Shown: one piece after another, positions 7,547 through 16,049 of the stretch
How positions within the stretch are numbered: position 1 is the first letter of the stretch
Layout of the letters: each line of letters begins with the position of its first letter
NCBI RefSeq assembly: GCF_016908525.1
Contig: NZ_JAFBEB010000002.1
Location: 124,001 to 188,000, forward strand
Direction of reading: 5' to 3'
DNA: 64,000 nt
Source of the DNA: Brevibacillus fulvus
GTDB lineage: Bacteria; Bacillota; Bacilli; Brevibacillales; Brevibacillaceae
The notes under the pieces: model-generated
What the model was told of the DNA's origin: nothing
Databases searched by the model: none
Seen by the model: the letters and a program-made list of their open reading frames with translations, nothing else
Made by a program: the position numbers and the translations under genes

Positions 7547-8692
7547 TTGAAGTCAGAACGCGTAGCGGCGATTGTCGGTGTTGCCGAATCGGATTTGGGC
7601 ATCGTGCCGGATAAAACGGTGCTTCAGCTTCAGGCGCAAGCGGCCAAAGCGGCACTCGATGATGCCGGGTTTGGTAAAGAGGATGTCGATGCCCTGTTTA
7701 CAGCGGGCAACTGGGCATGGGCGACCAATTTGATGCTGGGCGAGTATTTGGGCATCAAACCGAAGTTTACCGATGGAACCAATATTGGCGGGTCCTCCTT
7801 TGAAACCCATGTTGGTCACGCGGTGGCGGGGATCAAAGCGGGCTTGTTCGATGTTGCCCTGATTACCTATGGGAGTACGCAGCGCTCCGATCGCTCCCGC
7901 GGGCGGTCGGTGCCCTACGCGCCGCTTACAGAACAGTATGAACGTTCCTTCGGCCTGCCGATGACGGTCGGGGCCTATGCGCTGGCGGCGATGCGTCACA
8001 TGCATCAGTATGGCACAACTTCGGAGCAATTGGCGGAGATTGCCGTGGCGACAAGAAAGTGGGCGATGTTAAACGAAAAAGCGATGATGCGGGAACCGAT
8101 CGAAATCGCCGATGTTTTGCAATCGCGGATGATTGCCGAGCCGCTGCACCTGCTGGATTGCTGCCTGGTGACAGACGGGGGCGGGGCCGTCGTCGTCGCC
8201 TCGGCGAAGGCAGCGGCTCGGGCCAAAAAGCGGCCGGTCTGGATTTTGGGCCACGGTGAAACGCATACGCATAATTCGATCAGCAATATGCCCGATTTGA
8301 CCATGACCGGGGCGCGGGAGTCCGGCCGGCGGGCGATGGAAATGGCCGGCGTCACCCACCAAGAGATCGATGTGGCGGAAATTTACGATTCTTTCACGAT
8401 TACCGTGCTGCTGACCTTGGAAGCATTGGGATTTTGCCAGCCGGGCGAAGGCGGAGCGTTTGTCAGCGGACAACGGACGGCGCCAGGCGGCGATTTTCCG
8501 ATGAATACGAATGGCGGCGGGCTTTCCTACACACATCCGGGGATGTATGGCATTTTCCTGCTGATTGAGGCGGCGCGCCAACTGCGGGGCGAATGCGGGG
8601 CGAGACAAGTGCCCGATGCCAAACTGGCGTTGGTAAATGGCACGGGCGGCGTTCTTTCCTCGACGTCCACCGTAATTTTGGGGAGGGATTAA
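7547..8692 (+). CDS. Thiolase-fold protein lacking catalytic cysteines (Ltp2-like, possible retro-aldolase)
   Basis: A 381-residue thiolase superfamily member of the SCP2/Ltp2 branch. Where thiolases have the nucleophilic Cys it reads NIGGSSFETH, and where they have the second Cys near the C-terminus it reads GTGG; both cysteines are absent. The HP of SYTHPGMYG and the Tyr of EIYDSFT remain. This pattern matches Ltp2-type aldolases, which cleave tertiary or secondary 3-hydroxyacyl-CoA esters and need a DUF35 partner; that partner is the next gene, two bases away. TTG start at 7547. The retro-aldol reaction is inferred. Confidence 0.85.
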   Translation: MKSERVAAIVGVAESDLGIVPDKTVLQLQAQAAKAALDDAGFGKEDVDALFTAGNWAWATNLMLGEYLGIKPKFTDGTNIGGSSFETHVGHAVAGIKAGLFDVALITYGSTQRSDRSRGRSVPYAPLTEQYERSFGLPMTVGAYALAAMRHMHQYGTTSEQLAEIAVATRKWAMLNEKAMMREPIEIADVLQSRMIAEPLHLLDCCLVTDGGGAVVVASAKAAARAKKRPVWILGHGETHTHNSISNMPDLTMTGARESGRRAMEMAGVTHQEIDVAEIYDSFTITVLLTLEALGFCQPGEGGAFVSGQRTAPGGDFPMNTNGGGLSYTHPGMYGIFLLIEAARQLRGECGARQVPDAKLALVNGTGGVLSSTSTVILGRD

Positions 8693-8694
8693 GG

Positions 8695-9129
8695 ATGACG
8701 AGCCAACTGCCAAAACCGGTGATTGACAGCGATTCCCGACCGTTTTGGGAAGGGTTGAAACGCCGGGAATTATGGATTCAAAAATGCGATGCTTGTCAGC
8801 AGGCGATCTTTTATCCCCGGCTGCTTTGTCCGCACTGTTTTTCCGAGCAAGTCTCGTGGGTCCGGGCGACAGGGCGGGGCGAGATTTACAGCTATACGGT
8901 CGTTCATCGGGCATTTGGGCCGTTTGCCGAGCAAACACCGTACGTGGTGGCGATCGTGGAACTGGAAGAAGGCGTGAGAATGATGACGCGCATTGTGGGA
9001 GACCGGGCGGACATCGCCATCGGCAAACCGGTGATGGTCACTTTCGAACAGATCGACGATGAGCTAACCTTGCCTTATTTTGCATTGTGCTCTTCTTTAT
9101 CGACTGGCAATGGGGGGAATGAATCTTGA
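8695..9129 (+). CDS. Zn-ribbon/OB-fold protein (DUF35)
   Basis: A 144-residue DUF35 protein. A rubredoxin-like zinc ribbon near the N-terminus has two cysteine pairs, CDAC and CPHC, separated by about 12 residues, followed by an OB-fold of beta strands (GRGEIYSYTVVHRAF onward). Such proteins bind thiolase-fold enzymes and gate or bind the CoA substrate; ChsH2 with Ltp2 is the best-known case. The ATG at 8695 has GGAGGG eight bases upstream and only two bases separate it from the thiolase homologue. Its stop overlaps the start of the ligase gene. Confidence 0.9.
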   Translation: MTSQLPKPVIDSDSRPFWEGLKRRELWIQKCDACQQAIFYPRLLCPHCFSEQVSWVRATGRGEIYSYTVVHRAFGPFAEQTPYVVAIVELEEGVRMMTRIVGDRADIAIGKPVMVTFEQIDDELTLPYFALCSSLSTGNGGNES

Positions 9130-11288
9130 GTGAAAAAGTAGTAGTATCGCCAGAGCGGTTGCGCGCGTTTTTTCATCCCCAAAATGTCGCGCTGATCGGG
9201 GCGACAGATAAATCGATGTGGTCGCTGTTTACCTACGAAAATCTGAAAGTCATGAATTTTCCCGGTCCGATCTATTGCGTCAATCCGAATCGCGATACAG
9301 TTCATGGCCAAAAGGCGTATCATTCGCTGATGGAGATTGAGGAGGAAGTGGATCTGGCCTATGTGATGGTTCCTTCGAGCAGGATCAAGCAGGTGATGCA
9401 GGAGGCAGCCGATAAAAAAATTCGCAACCTGGTCCTGTTGACGGCAGGCTTCAGCGAACTGGGGGCGGAAGGACTGAAATTGGAGCAAGAGTTGCTGTCA
9501 TTTGCCCGCGCGCACGACCAACTGATATTGGGGCCAAACGGCAATGGATTTGTCAACGCAACAGCAAGCATTACGCCTTACGGACTGCGGATCACCCCGC
9601 CGTTGAAAAAGGGACCGGTCGGTGTCGTTCTGCAAAGCGGCGCGTTGGCCAGTTCGATCATGACGCTGGCGCAGGCGCGCAATGTCGGGCTCAGTTTCCT
9701 CGTGGCGATGGGCAATGAAGCGATGATTTCCGCGACTGACGTGATCGATTATTTGATTGAAGATGAAGCGACAAAGGTGATCGCGCTCTTCCTCGAATCG
9801 ATCCGCCATCCGCAGGAATTTGCCCGCGTCGCTCGCAAGGCCCTGCAGTACGGCAAACCGATTGTCGCCCTGAAAATTGGCCGCAGCGAGAAGAGCGCCC
9901 ATACCGCGATGGCTCACACCGGCGCCTTGGTCGGCGACGATGCGGTCAATGACGCCGCTTTTCGCCAACTCGGGGTCATTCGGGTCGATTCATTGGAAGA
10001 TTTGCTGACAACCGCCGGCTTGCTCGGTTATACGCCGCCGCTGATTGGCAGACGGATGGGAGTGGTGACGCCGTCTGGCGGTGCTTGCGACATTTTGTCC
10101 GACCGCTGCGCCGATGAAGGGATTGAACTGCCGGAGTTTGCCCCGCAGACGGTGGAACGGCTGAAAGAAATTGTCCCCGCTTTCTCCACCGTTCACAATC
10201 CGCTGGATGTCACCGGTTATGTGGTGGTTGACCGCAGCTTGCAGCGACGGGCTTTGGCTGCCGTATCCGACGACCCTGAACTCGATTTTATTCTCTGTTT
10301 GGTTGATCCGCCGCGGGTGGAACCGGAGGACGCCGCACCTGTCTACCAACAGTATGAAGAAGTGGCCAACATTGTCCGGCAGGCGAAAGTTCCGATCGTG
10401 CTGGTCATGAATACCGCCCTGGAACTGACGCCGTTTGGGCAAAAAGTAGCGGACCATTACGGGCTGCATTTCCTCGGCGGAATGGAGCATGGCATGACCG
10501 CGCTGGGCAAGGCCGTCTGGTGGTATGAAAAATACAGCGCAAGCAAAGACAAAGCAGCAGCGGAGACGCCATCTATTAAGCAAGCGGCAACTGCTGGTTC
10601 AGCTCAGGGAGAATGGTCAGAATATCAGGCACGCCTGTTTTTGCAGCAGCAGGGCATCCCGGTAGCGCCTGGCGTGCTGGCAACAACTGCCGGCGACGCG
10701 GTCTTGGCGGCCGGGCAGGTGGGCTATCCCGTCGCGCTCAAGGTACAATCGAAGGAGATTGCCCACAAGAGCGACATCGGCGGAGTCAAACTGAATCTCG
10801 CTTCACCGCAAGAGGTAGAGCAAGCATTTGCGGCGATCATGGAAAATGTGGCGAAGCACGCCCCGGGAAGTCAAGTGGAAGGAATTCTGGTCAGTCCGAT
10901 GCGCTCTGGCGGAGTGGAATTGCTGGTCGGAATCGTCAAGGACCCGCTATGGGGACAGGTGCTGGCCTGCGGGATCGGCGGTGTGTTTGTGGAAGTGCTG
11001 AAGGACACGAGTTTGCGGCTGCTCCCCGTCAATCGCGCAGAGGTCAGAGCTATGCTGGAGGAGCTGCGCGGGATCGCTTTGTTAAAAGGAGCGAGGGGAC
11101 AAAAAGCTGCTGATCTCGACAAGGTTGCGGAAGCGATCTGCAAGATTGGCACGCTCGCCTGGACGATGCAAGACGAGTTGGAAGAACTGGAAATCAATCC
11201 GTTGTGGGTAAGCGGCGAACAGGTGGAGGCACTGGATGCGTTGATCAAATGGAAGGAACCGCGCAATTCAAGTCGGCAACCGCAATAA
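9126..11288 (+). CDS. Acyl-CoA synthetase, ADP-forming, fused alpha-beta type
   Basis: A 720-residue NDP-forming acyl-CoA synthetase. The order is a CoA-binding Rossmann domain (about 10-140), a succinyl-CoA ligase-like domain with the phospho-histidine motif AHTGALVGDD near 260-270, and an ATP-grasp domain from about 500 to the end. It would make acyl-CoA from acid, CoA and ATP, giving ADP and phosphate, and so probably activates the substrate of this operon. The TTG at 9126 overlaps the stop of the DUF35 gene by four bases, showing translational coupling. The acid used cannot be read from sequence. Confidence 0.9.
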   Translation: MSEKVVVSPERLRAFFHPQNVALIGATDKSMWSLFTYENLKVMNFPGPIYCVNPNRDTVHGQKAYHSLMEIEEEVDLAYVMVPSSRIKQVMQEAADKKIRNLVLLTAGFSELGAEGLKLEQELLSFARAHDQLILGPNGNGFVNATASITPYGLRITPPLKKGPVGVVLQSGALASSIMTLAQARNVGLSFLVAMGNEAMISATDVIDYLIEDEATKVIALFLESIRHPQEFARVARKALQYGKPIVALKIGRSEKSAHTAMAHTGALVGDDAVNDAAFRQLGVIRVDSLEDLLTTAGLLGYTPPLIGRRMGVVTPSGGACDILSDRCADEGIELPEFAPQTVERLKEIVPAFSTVHNPLDVTGYVVVDRSLQRRALAAVSDDPELDFILCLVDPPRVEPEDAAPVYQQYEEVANIVRQAKVPIVLVMNTALELTPFGQKVADHYGLHFLGGMEHGMTALGKAVWWYEKYSASKDKAAAETPSIKQAATAGSAQGEWSEYQARLFLQQQGIPVAPGVLATTAGDAVLAAGQVGYPVALKVQSKEIAHKSDIGGVKLNLASPQEVEQAFAAIMENVAKHAPGSQVEGILVSPMRSGGVELLVGIVKDPLWGQVLACGIGGVFVEVLKDTSLRLLPVNRAEVRAMLEELRGIALLKGARGQKAADLDKVAEAICKIGTLAWTMQDELEELEINPLWVSGEQVEALDALIKWKEPRNSSRQPQ

Positions 11289-11391
11289 AGGCTGGCAGTT
11301 TGACGATAGAGAGAGAACAGCAAGAGGCATCTTGGCTGAAGAAGTACCGGATATCAAATTGGATAAGTGAGTAGGGAGGCCCTTCTTTTTT

Positions 11392-11405
11392 TGAAAGCGC
11401 TTTAA
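11392..11405 (+). promoter_or_regulatory. LacI/CcpA-type operator before the MFS gene
   Basis: TGAAAGCGCTTTAA, a near-palindrome of the LacI-family class, 20 bases before the MFS start. It belongs to the set of five related sites in this region (11392, 12917, 16007, 19661, 19835). It could be a catabolite site for CcpA or an operator of the local LacI protein. Confidence 0.6.
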
Positions 11406-11425
11406 AAAATGAGGAGGCGACGCGA

Positions 11426-12727
11426 ATGTTAAAACCTGCGGGACTGTTATCCCGTGAACTCACTGAATATCCGGTCGGGAGAAGAAGAACATGGTTGCTG
11501 TTTATTGCCATTCTCGCCAACTTCATTGCTTCCTATGAAGCTCAGATTGCGCCTGTGCTGCCGCTGCTGCTCAACGATCTCGATGTGACGCTGACGCAGT
11601 ATGGCGTGGTATCCGCCATTTCTGTAATTGCTTCGGCCATCTCCGGTTTAATTATCGCCCCTTTGTCAGATAAGTACGGGCGCGTCAAGTTCCTGGTCCC
11701 TGGCCTGTTTTTAACGGCGATTTGCGTCTACGGCATGGCATTGGTCGGTTCCTTGTCGCAACTGTTGCTGCTGCGGATTGTGCTGGCGTTTGTAGATGGC
11801 ATGGCGATCGGCACGACTGCCGGGCTGGTGCGTGACTTTTCCCCGCGGCTGGGCCGGGCGCTCGCGTTCGGCTTCTGGACATTCGGCCCGGTCGGCTCCA
11901 ACTTCTTTGCCGCAGCCATGGCAGGATGGACGCTGCCGATTTTCAATACCTGGCAATCACAATTTATCATTGGCGGGACTATTGCGATGATTTCCGCCGT
12001 TGTCATCATGCTAAATATCTATGACCTCTCTCCGCAATTGCGTGCCCACGTCATCGACGATGAAGAAGCGGTGAACAAACGGGCAAGCGCAAAAAAACAG
12101 GAAATCGCCCTTCCGAAAATGCGCGACATTTTGCGGGTACCTCACATCTGGTCGCTTAGTGCCGGAATCTCCCTTTTTCTGCTGACCTATATGGCGATTG
12201 CCGGATTCGGGCCGAAAATTCTCGTCGATGAATTTCAATATGAGCCGCATCGGGCAGCCGCCATCGCCAAATATTTTTGGCTGTTCAACCTGTTGACGCT
12301 GCTCATTGCCGGCTGGATTTCCGACCGGTTGCAGTTGCGCAAAATAGTGTCATTGATTGGCGCGATCTTGTTCGCCATCTACATGGTGATTTTCCTCTCT
12401 TTGTTTGGCAAGGAGGTTTCCGAAGGAGCAATGGTGATCTACACCTCCATCCTCGGCGGAGTGATCGGCGTCGCCTACGGACCGTGGTGCGCCCTGTTCT
12501 CGGAAAACGCCGAAGATGTCAATGCTTCCCTGCAGTCGTCGGCATGGGCCGTCTTCAGTTTGCTGTCCAAGGTGGTCAGCATTCTGTCGACGTTGATTGC
12601 CCCGATGGTCGTCGAAGCTTACGACTGGGGGACCTGGCTGTGGATTGCCGTTGGCGTCGGCGTGATCGTGTATATTCCTTGCCTGTTTACCGGCAAAGGT
12701 CCGTGGCTGCGCTCAAAAGCAGGGTAA
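11426..12727 (+). CDS. MFS transporter, possible hexuronate or organic acid carrier
   Basis: A 433-residue, 12-helix MFS protein. Motif A-like APLSDKYGRVKFL lies between helices 2 and 3, and a long cytoplasmic loop rich in charged residues (about 205-235) separates the halves. GAGGAGG precedes the ATG at 11426. It stands alone: a gap of 137 bases with its own operator-like site separates it from the ligase gene, and a terminator follows. The operator links it to the uronate genes downstream rather than to the sigma-54 operon, so uronate uptake is a fair guess, not a demonstrated role. Confidence 0.85.
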   Translation: MLKPAGLLSRELTEYPVGRRRTWLLFIAILANFIASYEAQIAPVLPLLLNDLDVTLTQYGVVSAISVIASAISGLIIAPLSDKYGRVKFLVPGLFLTAICVYGMALVGSLSQLLLLRIVLAFVDGMAIGTTAGLVRDFSPRLGRALAFGFWTFGPVGSNFFAAAMAGWTLPIFNTWQSQFIIGGTIAMISAVVIMLNIYDLSPQLRAHVIDDEEAVNKRASAKKQEIALPKMRDILRVPHIWSLSAGISLFLLTYMAIAGFGPKILVDEFQYEPHRAAAIAKYFWLFNLLTLLIAGWISDRLQLRKIVSLIGAILFAIYMVIFLSLFGKEVSEGAMVIYTSILGGVIGVAYGPWCALFSENAEDVNASLQSSAWAVFSLLSKVVSILSTLIAPMVVEAYDWGTWLWIAVGVGVIVYIPCLFTGKGPWLRSKAG

Positions 12728-12789
12728 CCACCAAGACGCGGACTTTGTAAAAACGCTGCTTTGACAGACAAAGAACAAAACGGGAAATG

Positions 12790-12823
12790 AGACTCGGGAT
12801 CAACCGTCCCGGGTCTGTTTTTG
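12790..12823 (+). terminator. Terminator after the MFS gene
   Basis: AGACTCGGGA pairs with TCCCGGGTCT around a short loop (one mismatch), followed by GTTTTTG. It separates the MFS gene from the TRAP operon. Confidence 0.8.
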
Positions 12824-12916
12824 TGTTCATTTGCTGACCTAAAAAAAACACAAAATATTCTAAAAAAGCTCTGCTTTAAAAAAATTTTTGAAAGACGTAC
12901 AGTTGAAGTAACGAAA

Positions 12917-12930
12917 TGAAAACGCTTTAA
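12917..12930 (+). promoter_or_regulatory. LacI/CcpA-type operator before the TRAP operon
   Basis: TGAAAACGCTTTAA lies 15 bases before the dctQ start and differs from the 11392 site at one base. A site so close to the ribosome-binding region would block transcription when occupied. Confidence 0.6.
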
Positions 12931-12945
12931 AAAGGGGGGGACGTA

Positions 12946-13443
12946 GTGAGATCAATCAAGAAAGTCGCTTTGGCCATCGACTCGCTTTTTGAAAATCTGA
13001 CTCTTTTGTCGCTTGTCCTGCTGGTGTTGGTCGTCACTACCCAGGTTGTCACGCGGAAATTATTCAATTTTGTTTTTTTCTGGTCGGAAGAAATTACCTT
13101 GCTGCTGCTCGTCTGGTTTGCTTTTTTAAGCATCACCGTCGGCTTCCGTGAAAACATCCATATGGGTATCGATTCCTTTACGCACCATCTGCCCAAGACT
13201 TTCAACAAGATTCTCGACAAAGTGATCAGTGCCAGCATTTTTGCATTCGGGCTCTACTTGGTCGTACAAGGCTGGGAGTTCACCGTTCTGATGGAGGAGT
13301 CCACCTTGCCGGCTACCAAAATGCCCAGCAGTGTCGGTTACATCGAAATGCCGATTACCGGAATCATGATCTGTGTTTACGCTTTATTGCAGTTTTTTAA
13401 TGTAGACACCGTTCGCTACAAAGACATGGAGGAGGGATCGTAA
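12946..13443 (+). CDS. dctQ: TRAP transporter small permease (DctQ family)
   Basis: A 165-residue protein with four predicted membrane helices, the size and layout of DctQ small subunits. It forms the membrane complex with the large subunit encoded two bases later. GTG start at 12946 with AAAAGGGGGGG upstream. Together with dctM and dctP it makes a sodium-driven, binding-protein-dependent importer for an organic acid. The neighbouring altronate/KDG pathway points to galacturonate or glucuronate as cargo. Confidence 0.9.
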   Translation: MRSIKKVALAIDSLFENLTLLSLVLLVLVVTTQVVTRKLFNFVFFWSEEITLLLLVWFAFLSITVGFRENIHMGIDSFTHHLPKTFNKILDKVISASIFAFGLYLVVQGWEFTVLMEESTLPATKMPSSVGYIEMPITGIMICVYALLQFFNVDTVRYKDMEEGS

Positions 13444-13444
13444 T

Positions 13445-14740
13445 TTGGCAAATACAGCAATAGCCGTCACGATATTGGTCGCAAGTTTTGTTCTACTGGT
13501 ATTGCTCCGATTCCCCATCGCCTTGACATTGATCGCTTCCTCGTTGCTGACCTGCCTTTACCTGGATATTCCGCTGCCGATTATTGGACAGCAAATGGTT
13601 CAAGGAATCAACTCTTTCTCGCTGCTGGCCATTCCGTTCTTTATCCTGACGGGCCAGATCATGAGCGAAGGCGGGTTGGCGCTGCGGTTGGTCAATTTGG
13701 CAAATCTTTGCGTCGGGCGTATTCGCGGTGGCTTGGCCATGGTAAACAGCGTCGCCTGTATGTTTTTTGGCAATATTTCCGGCTCCGCTGTGGCCGATGC
13801 TTCTTCGGTCGGCTCCGTGATGATACCGATGATGAAACAAAAGGGCTACGACGCCGATTACGCAGTCGGGGTAACGATATCATCGGCGATTCAGGGCGTA
13901 GTCGTACCGCCCAGCCACAACCTGGTGCTCTACTCTTTGGCAGCAGGGGGCATCTCCATTTCCAGCCTGTTTATGGCGGGAATCGTTCCCGGATTTGTGC
14001 TGTTGCTCTCGCTGATGGTCACGGGGTACCTGATCGCAAGAAAACGGGGGTACCAAAAGGGCGAGCCTGTCCCGAAAGATCAAATAAAAGGGATAATATT
14101 GCACGGACTGCTTTCCTTGACTCCGGCGGTCATCATTTTGGGCGGGATCATTTCCGGCTGGTTTACCGCGACTGAATCGGGAGCAATGGCCTGCGTATAC
14201 GCGTTCCTGTTGTCCACGGTTGTGTATCGGGAAGTGAAATTTCCGCAAATCTGGACGATTTTAAAACGCACCATGAAAACGGTTTCAATGGTTTTCTTCC
14301 TGATTTCTGCCTCAGCCGCCTTTGGTTGGGTATTGGCTTACCTGAAAATTCCGGCGATGGTAACAGACTTGTTGCTCAGCATTTCCGACAATCCGCTTAT
14401 CATCCTGTTTATTATTAATGTGCTGCTGCTGCTGTTGGGCGCACCGATGGATATGGCGCCGATGATCCTGATTATGACGCCGATCCTGCTTCCGGTTGTC
14501 ACCAGCTTTGGCATGGACCCTGTCCAATTCGGAATCATCCTGATTTTGAATGCGGGGATTGGACTGTTAACCCCGCCGGTCGGAACCGTCCTGTTTGTGG
14601 GGTGCGCGATCGGCAAAGTATCGATCCAGCAAGGAACGAAAGCCATGATGCCATTTTTTTACGCGATGTTGATCGTCTTGTTACTCATCACCTATGTTCC
14701 CGGTTTGGTCATGTGGTTGCCGAATTTGGTAGGCCAATAA
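13445..14740 (+). CDS. dctM: TRAP transporter large permease (DctM family)
   Basis: A 431-residue, strongly hydrophobic protein with about 12 membrane helices, normal length for DctM. Typical segments are GNISGSAVADASSVGS (about 117-132) and VVPPSHNLVLYSLA (about 155-168), the latter in the repeat that forms the substrate/sodium site. The TTG at 13445 comes one base after the dctQ stop with GGAGG in the dctQ tail, so the two subunits are translated together. Confidence 0.93.
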   Translation: MANTAIAVTILVASFVLLVLLRFPIALTLIASSLLTCLYLDIPLPIIGQQMVQGINSFSLLAIPFFILTGQIMSEGGLALRLVNLANLCVGRIRGGLAMVNSVACMFFGNISGSAVADASSVGSVMIPMMKQKGYDADYAVGVTISSAIQGVVVPPSHNLVLYSLAAGGISISSLFMAGIVPGFVLLLSLMVTGYLIARKRGYQKGEPVPKDQIKGIILHGLLSLTPAVIILGGIISGWFTATESGAMACVYAFLLSTVVYREVKFPQIWTILKRTMKTVSMVFFLISASAAFGWVLAYLKIPAMVTDLLLSISDNPLIILFIINVLLLLLGAPMDMAPMILIMTPILLPVVTSFGMDPVQFGIILILNAGIGLLTPPVGTVLFVGCAIGKVSIQQGTKAMMPFFYAMLIVLLLITYVPGLVMWLPNLVGQ

Positions 14741-14798
14741 GCGGGAACAAGTGAGTAAATAAAGCTTTGCCAAACAAACGATAAGGGGTGTTTTGGGA

Positions 14799-15839
14799 AT
14801 GAACAAGAAAAAAAGCTTGATGGGGGCAGTCGCTACGTTGCTGCTGGCCGGCTCTGTGCTTGCCGGTTGTTCCTCCTCCAACACTGCCAGTCCGACTCCG
14901 GACGGCGGCAGCGAAAATTCCGGGGCAAGCGGTCCGCAATACACTTTCCGCTTGGCTGACACGCATCCGCCGGATTATCCGACGGTGATCGGTGACCAAA
15001 AGTTTGCCGATCTCGTCAATGAACGGACAAATGGACGCATCAAAATTGAGATATTCCCTTCCGGACAATTGGGGGAAGAGAAAGCGGTTCTCGAACAAGT
15101 GCAGTTGGGAGCGATCGAGTTCGCCCGCACCAACGCCGCGCCGCTGGCTGAGTTTAATGAAGAATTGTCCATTCTCAGTCTGCCGTATATCTTCGACAAC
15201 GATGAGCACTTGTGGCGATTCCTTGAGGGAGAGATGGGCAACAAGATGCTGGATGATCTCGAACAATCCCGCATGAAAGGATTGGCGTATTACAGTTCCG
15301 GTGCCCGCAGCTTTTACTCGCGCAAACCGCTCACCAGCATCGAAGATTTGAAAGGGCAAAAATTCCGCGTGCAACAAACCAAAGTCAATATCGATCTGAT
15401 CGAGGCGCTGGGAGCGAGCGCGACGCCGATGGGCTATGGGGAAGTGTTCAGCGCCTTGCAAACCGGCGTAATCGACGGAGCGGAAAACAACTTCCCGAGC
15501 TACTATTCTTCCAATCATTATCAAGTAGCCAAAAACGTGATCCTGGATACGCACCAACGCACACCTGAAGTGCTGCTGATCAGCAAATCGGCCTGGGATA
15601 AACTGTCAGAGGAAGACAAAAAAATTGTGAAACAGGCTGCGCTTGATTCTGTCAGCACACAACGGGAATCTTGGGAAAAATGGGAGAAAGAATCGGCAGA
15701 AAAATTAAAAGCGGCAGGAGTAACGATTACGGAAGTGACCGATTTGAAACCTTGGCAAGATGCCGTCAAGTCGGTTGTTGAGAAGCATGGCAGCAAGTAT
15801 CAGGAAATTTTGGACGCCGTCGACAAAGCAAGGCAATAG
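14799..15839 (+). CDS. dctP: TRAP transporter solute-binding lipoprotein (DctP family)
   Basis: A 346-residue extracytoplasmic binding protein. The signal peptide ends in a lipobox, LAGC, followed by a Ser/Thr/Pro linker; the mature DctP domain starts near YTFRLADTHP. RVQQTKVNIDLIEALG and VIDGAENNFPSYYSS are characteristic; the Arg of the first usually salt-bridges the carboxylate of the ligand. It would hand a carboxylated sugar or acid to DctQM. ATG at 14799 with AAGGGG upstream is preferred to TTG at 14793. A 210-base gap separates it from the kinase gene. Confidence 0.92.
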   Translation: MNKKKSLMGAVATLLLAGSVLAGCSSSNTASPTPDGGSENSGASGPQYTFRLADTHPPDYPTVIGDQKFADLVNERTNGRIKIEIFPSGQLGEEKAVLEQVQLGAIEFARTNAAPLAEFNEELSILSLPYIFDNDEHLWRFLEGEMGNKMLDDLEQSRMKGLAYYSSGARSFYSRKPLTSIEDLKGQKFRVQQTKVNIDLIEALGASATPMGYGEVFSALQTGVIDGAENNFPSYYSSNHYQVAKNVILDTHQRTPEVLLISKSAWDKLSEEDKKIVKQAALDSVSTQRESWEKWEKESAEKLKAAGVTITEVTDLKPWQDAVKSVVEKHGSKYQEILDAVDKARQ

Positions 15840-16006
15840 AGAATCGACGGTTCGCCGTTCGGGTTCCCGGGCGGCAAGCGAATAGTGGGTGGAAGAGAAA
15901 CCGTACGCCAAGTTTGCAGGAAATGACTAAACATGCTTAAAACAACAGGAAAATGTTGACCAAAGCGCGAAGATAGGTAAAGACAAACCGCCATGTTCAC
16001 ATTTAT

Positions 16007-16020
16007 TGAAAGCGATTTCA
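16007..16020 (+). promoter_or_regulatory. LacI/CcpA-type operator before the two-component genes
   Basis: TGAAAGCGATTTCA, the most symmetric of the five related sites, 29 bases before the kinase start. It is also a good catabolite-responsive element. Confidence 0.65.
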
Positions 16021-16049
16021 AAGCCTGTTGGCGGTAGTGGGGAGGACCT

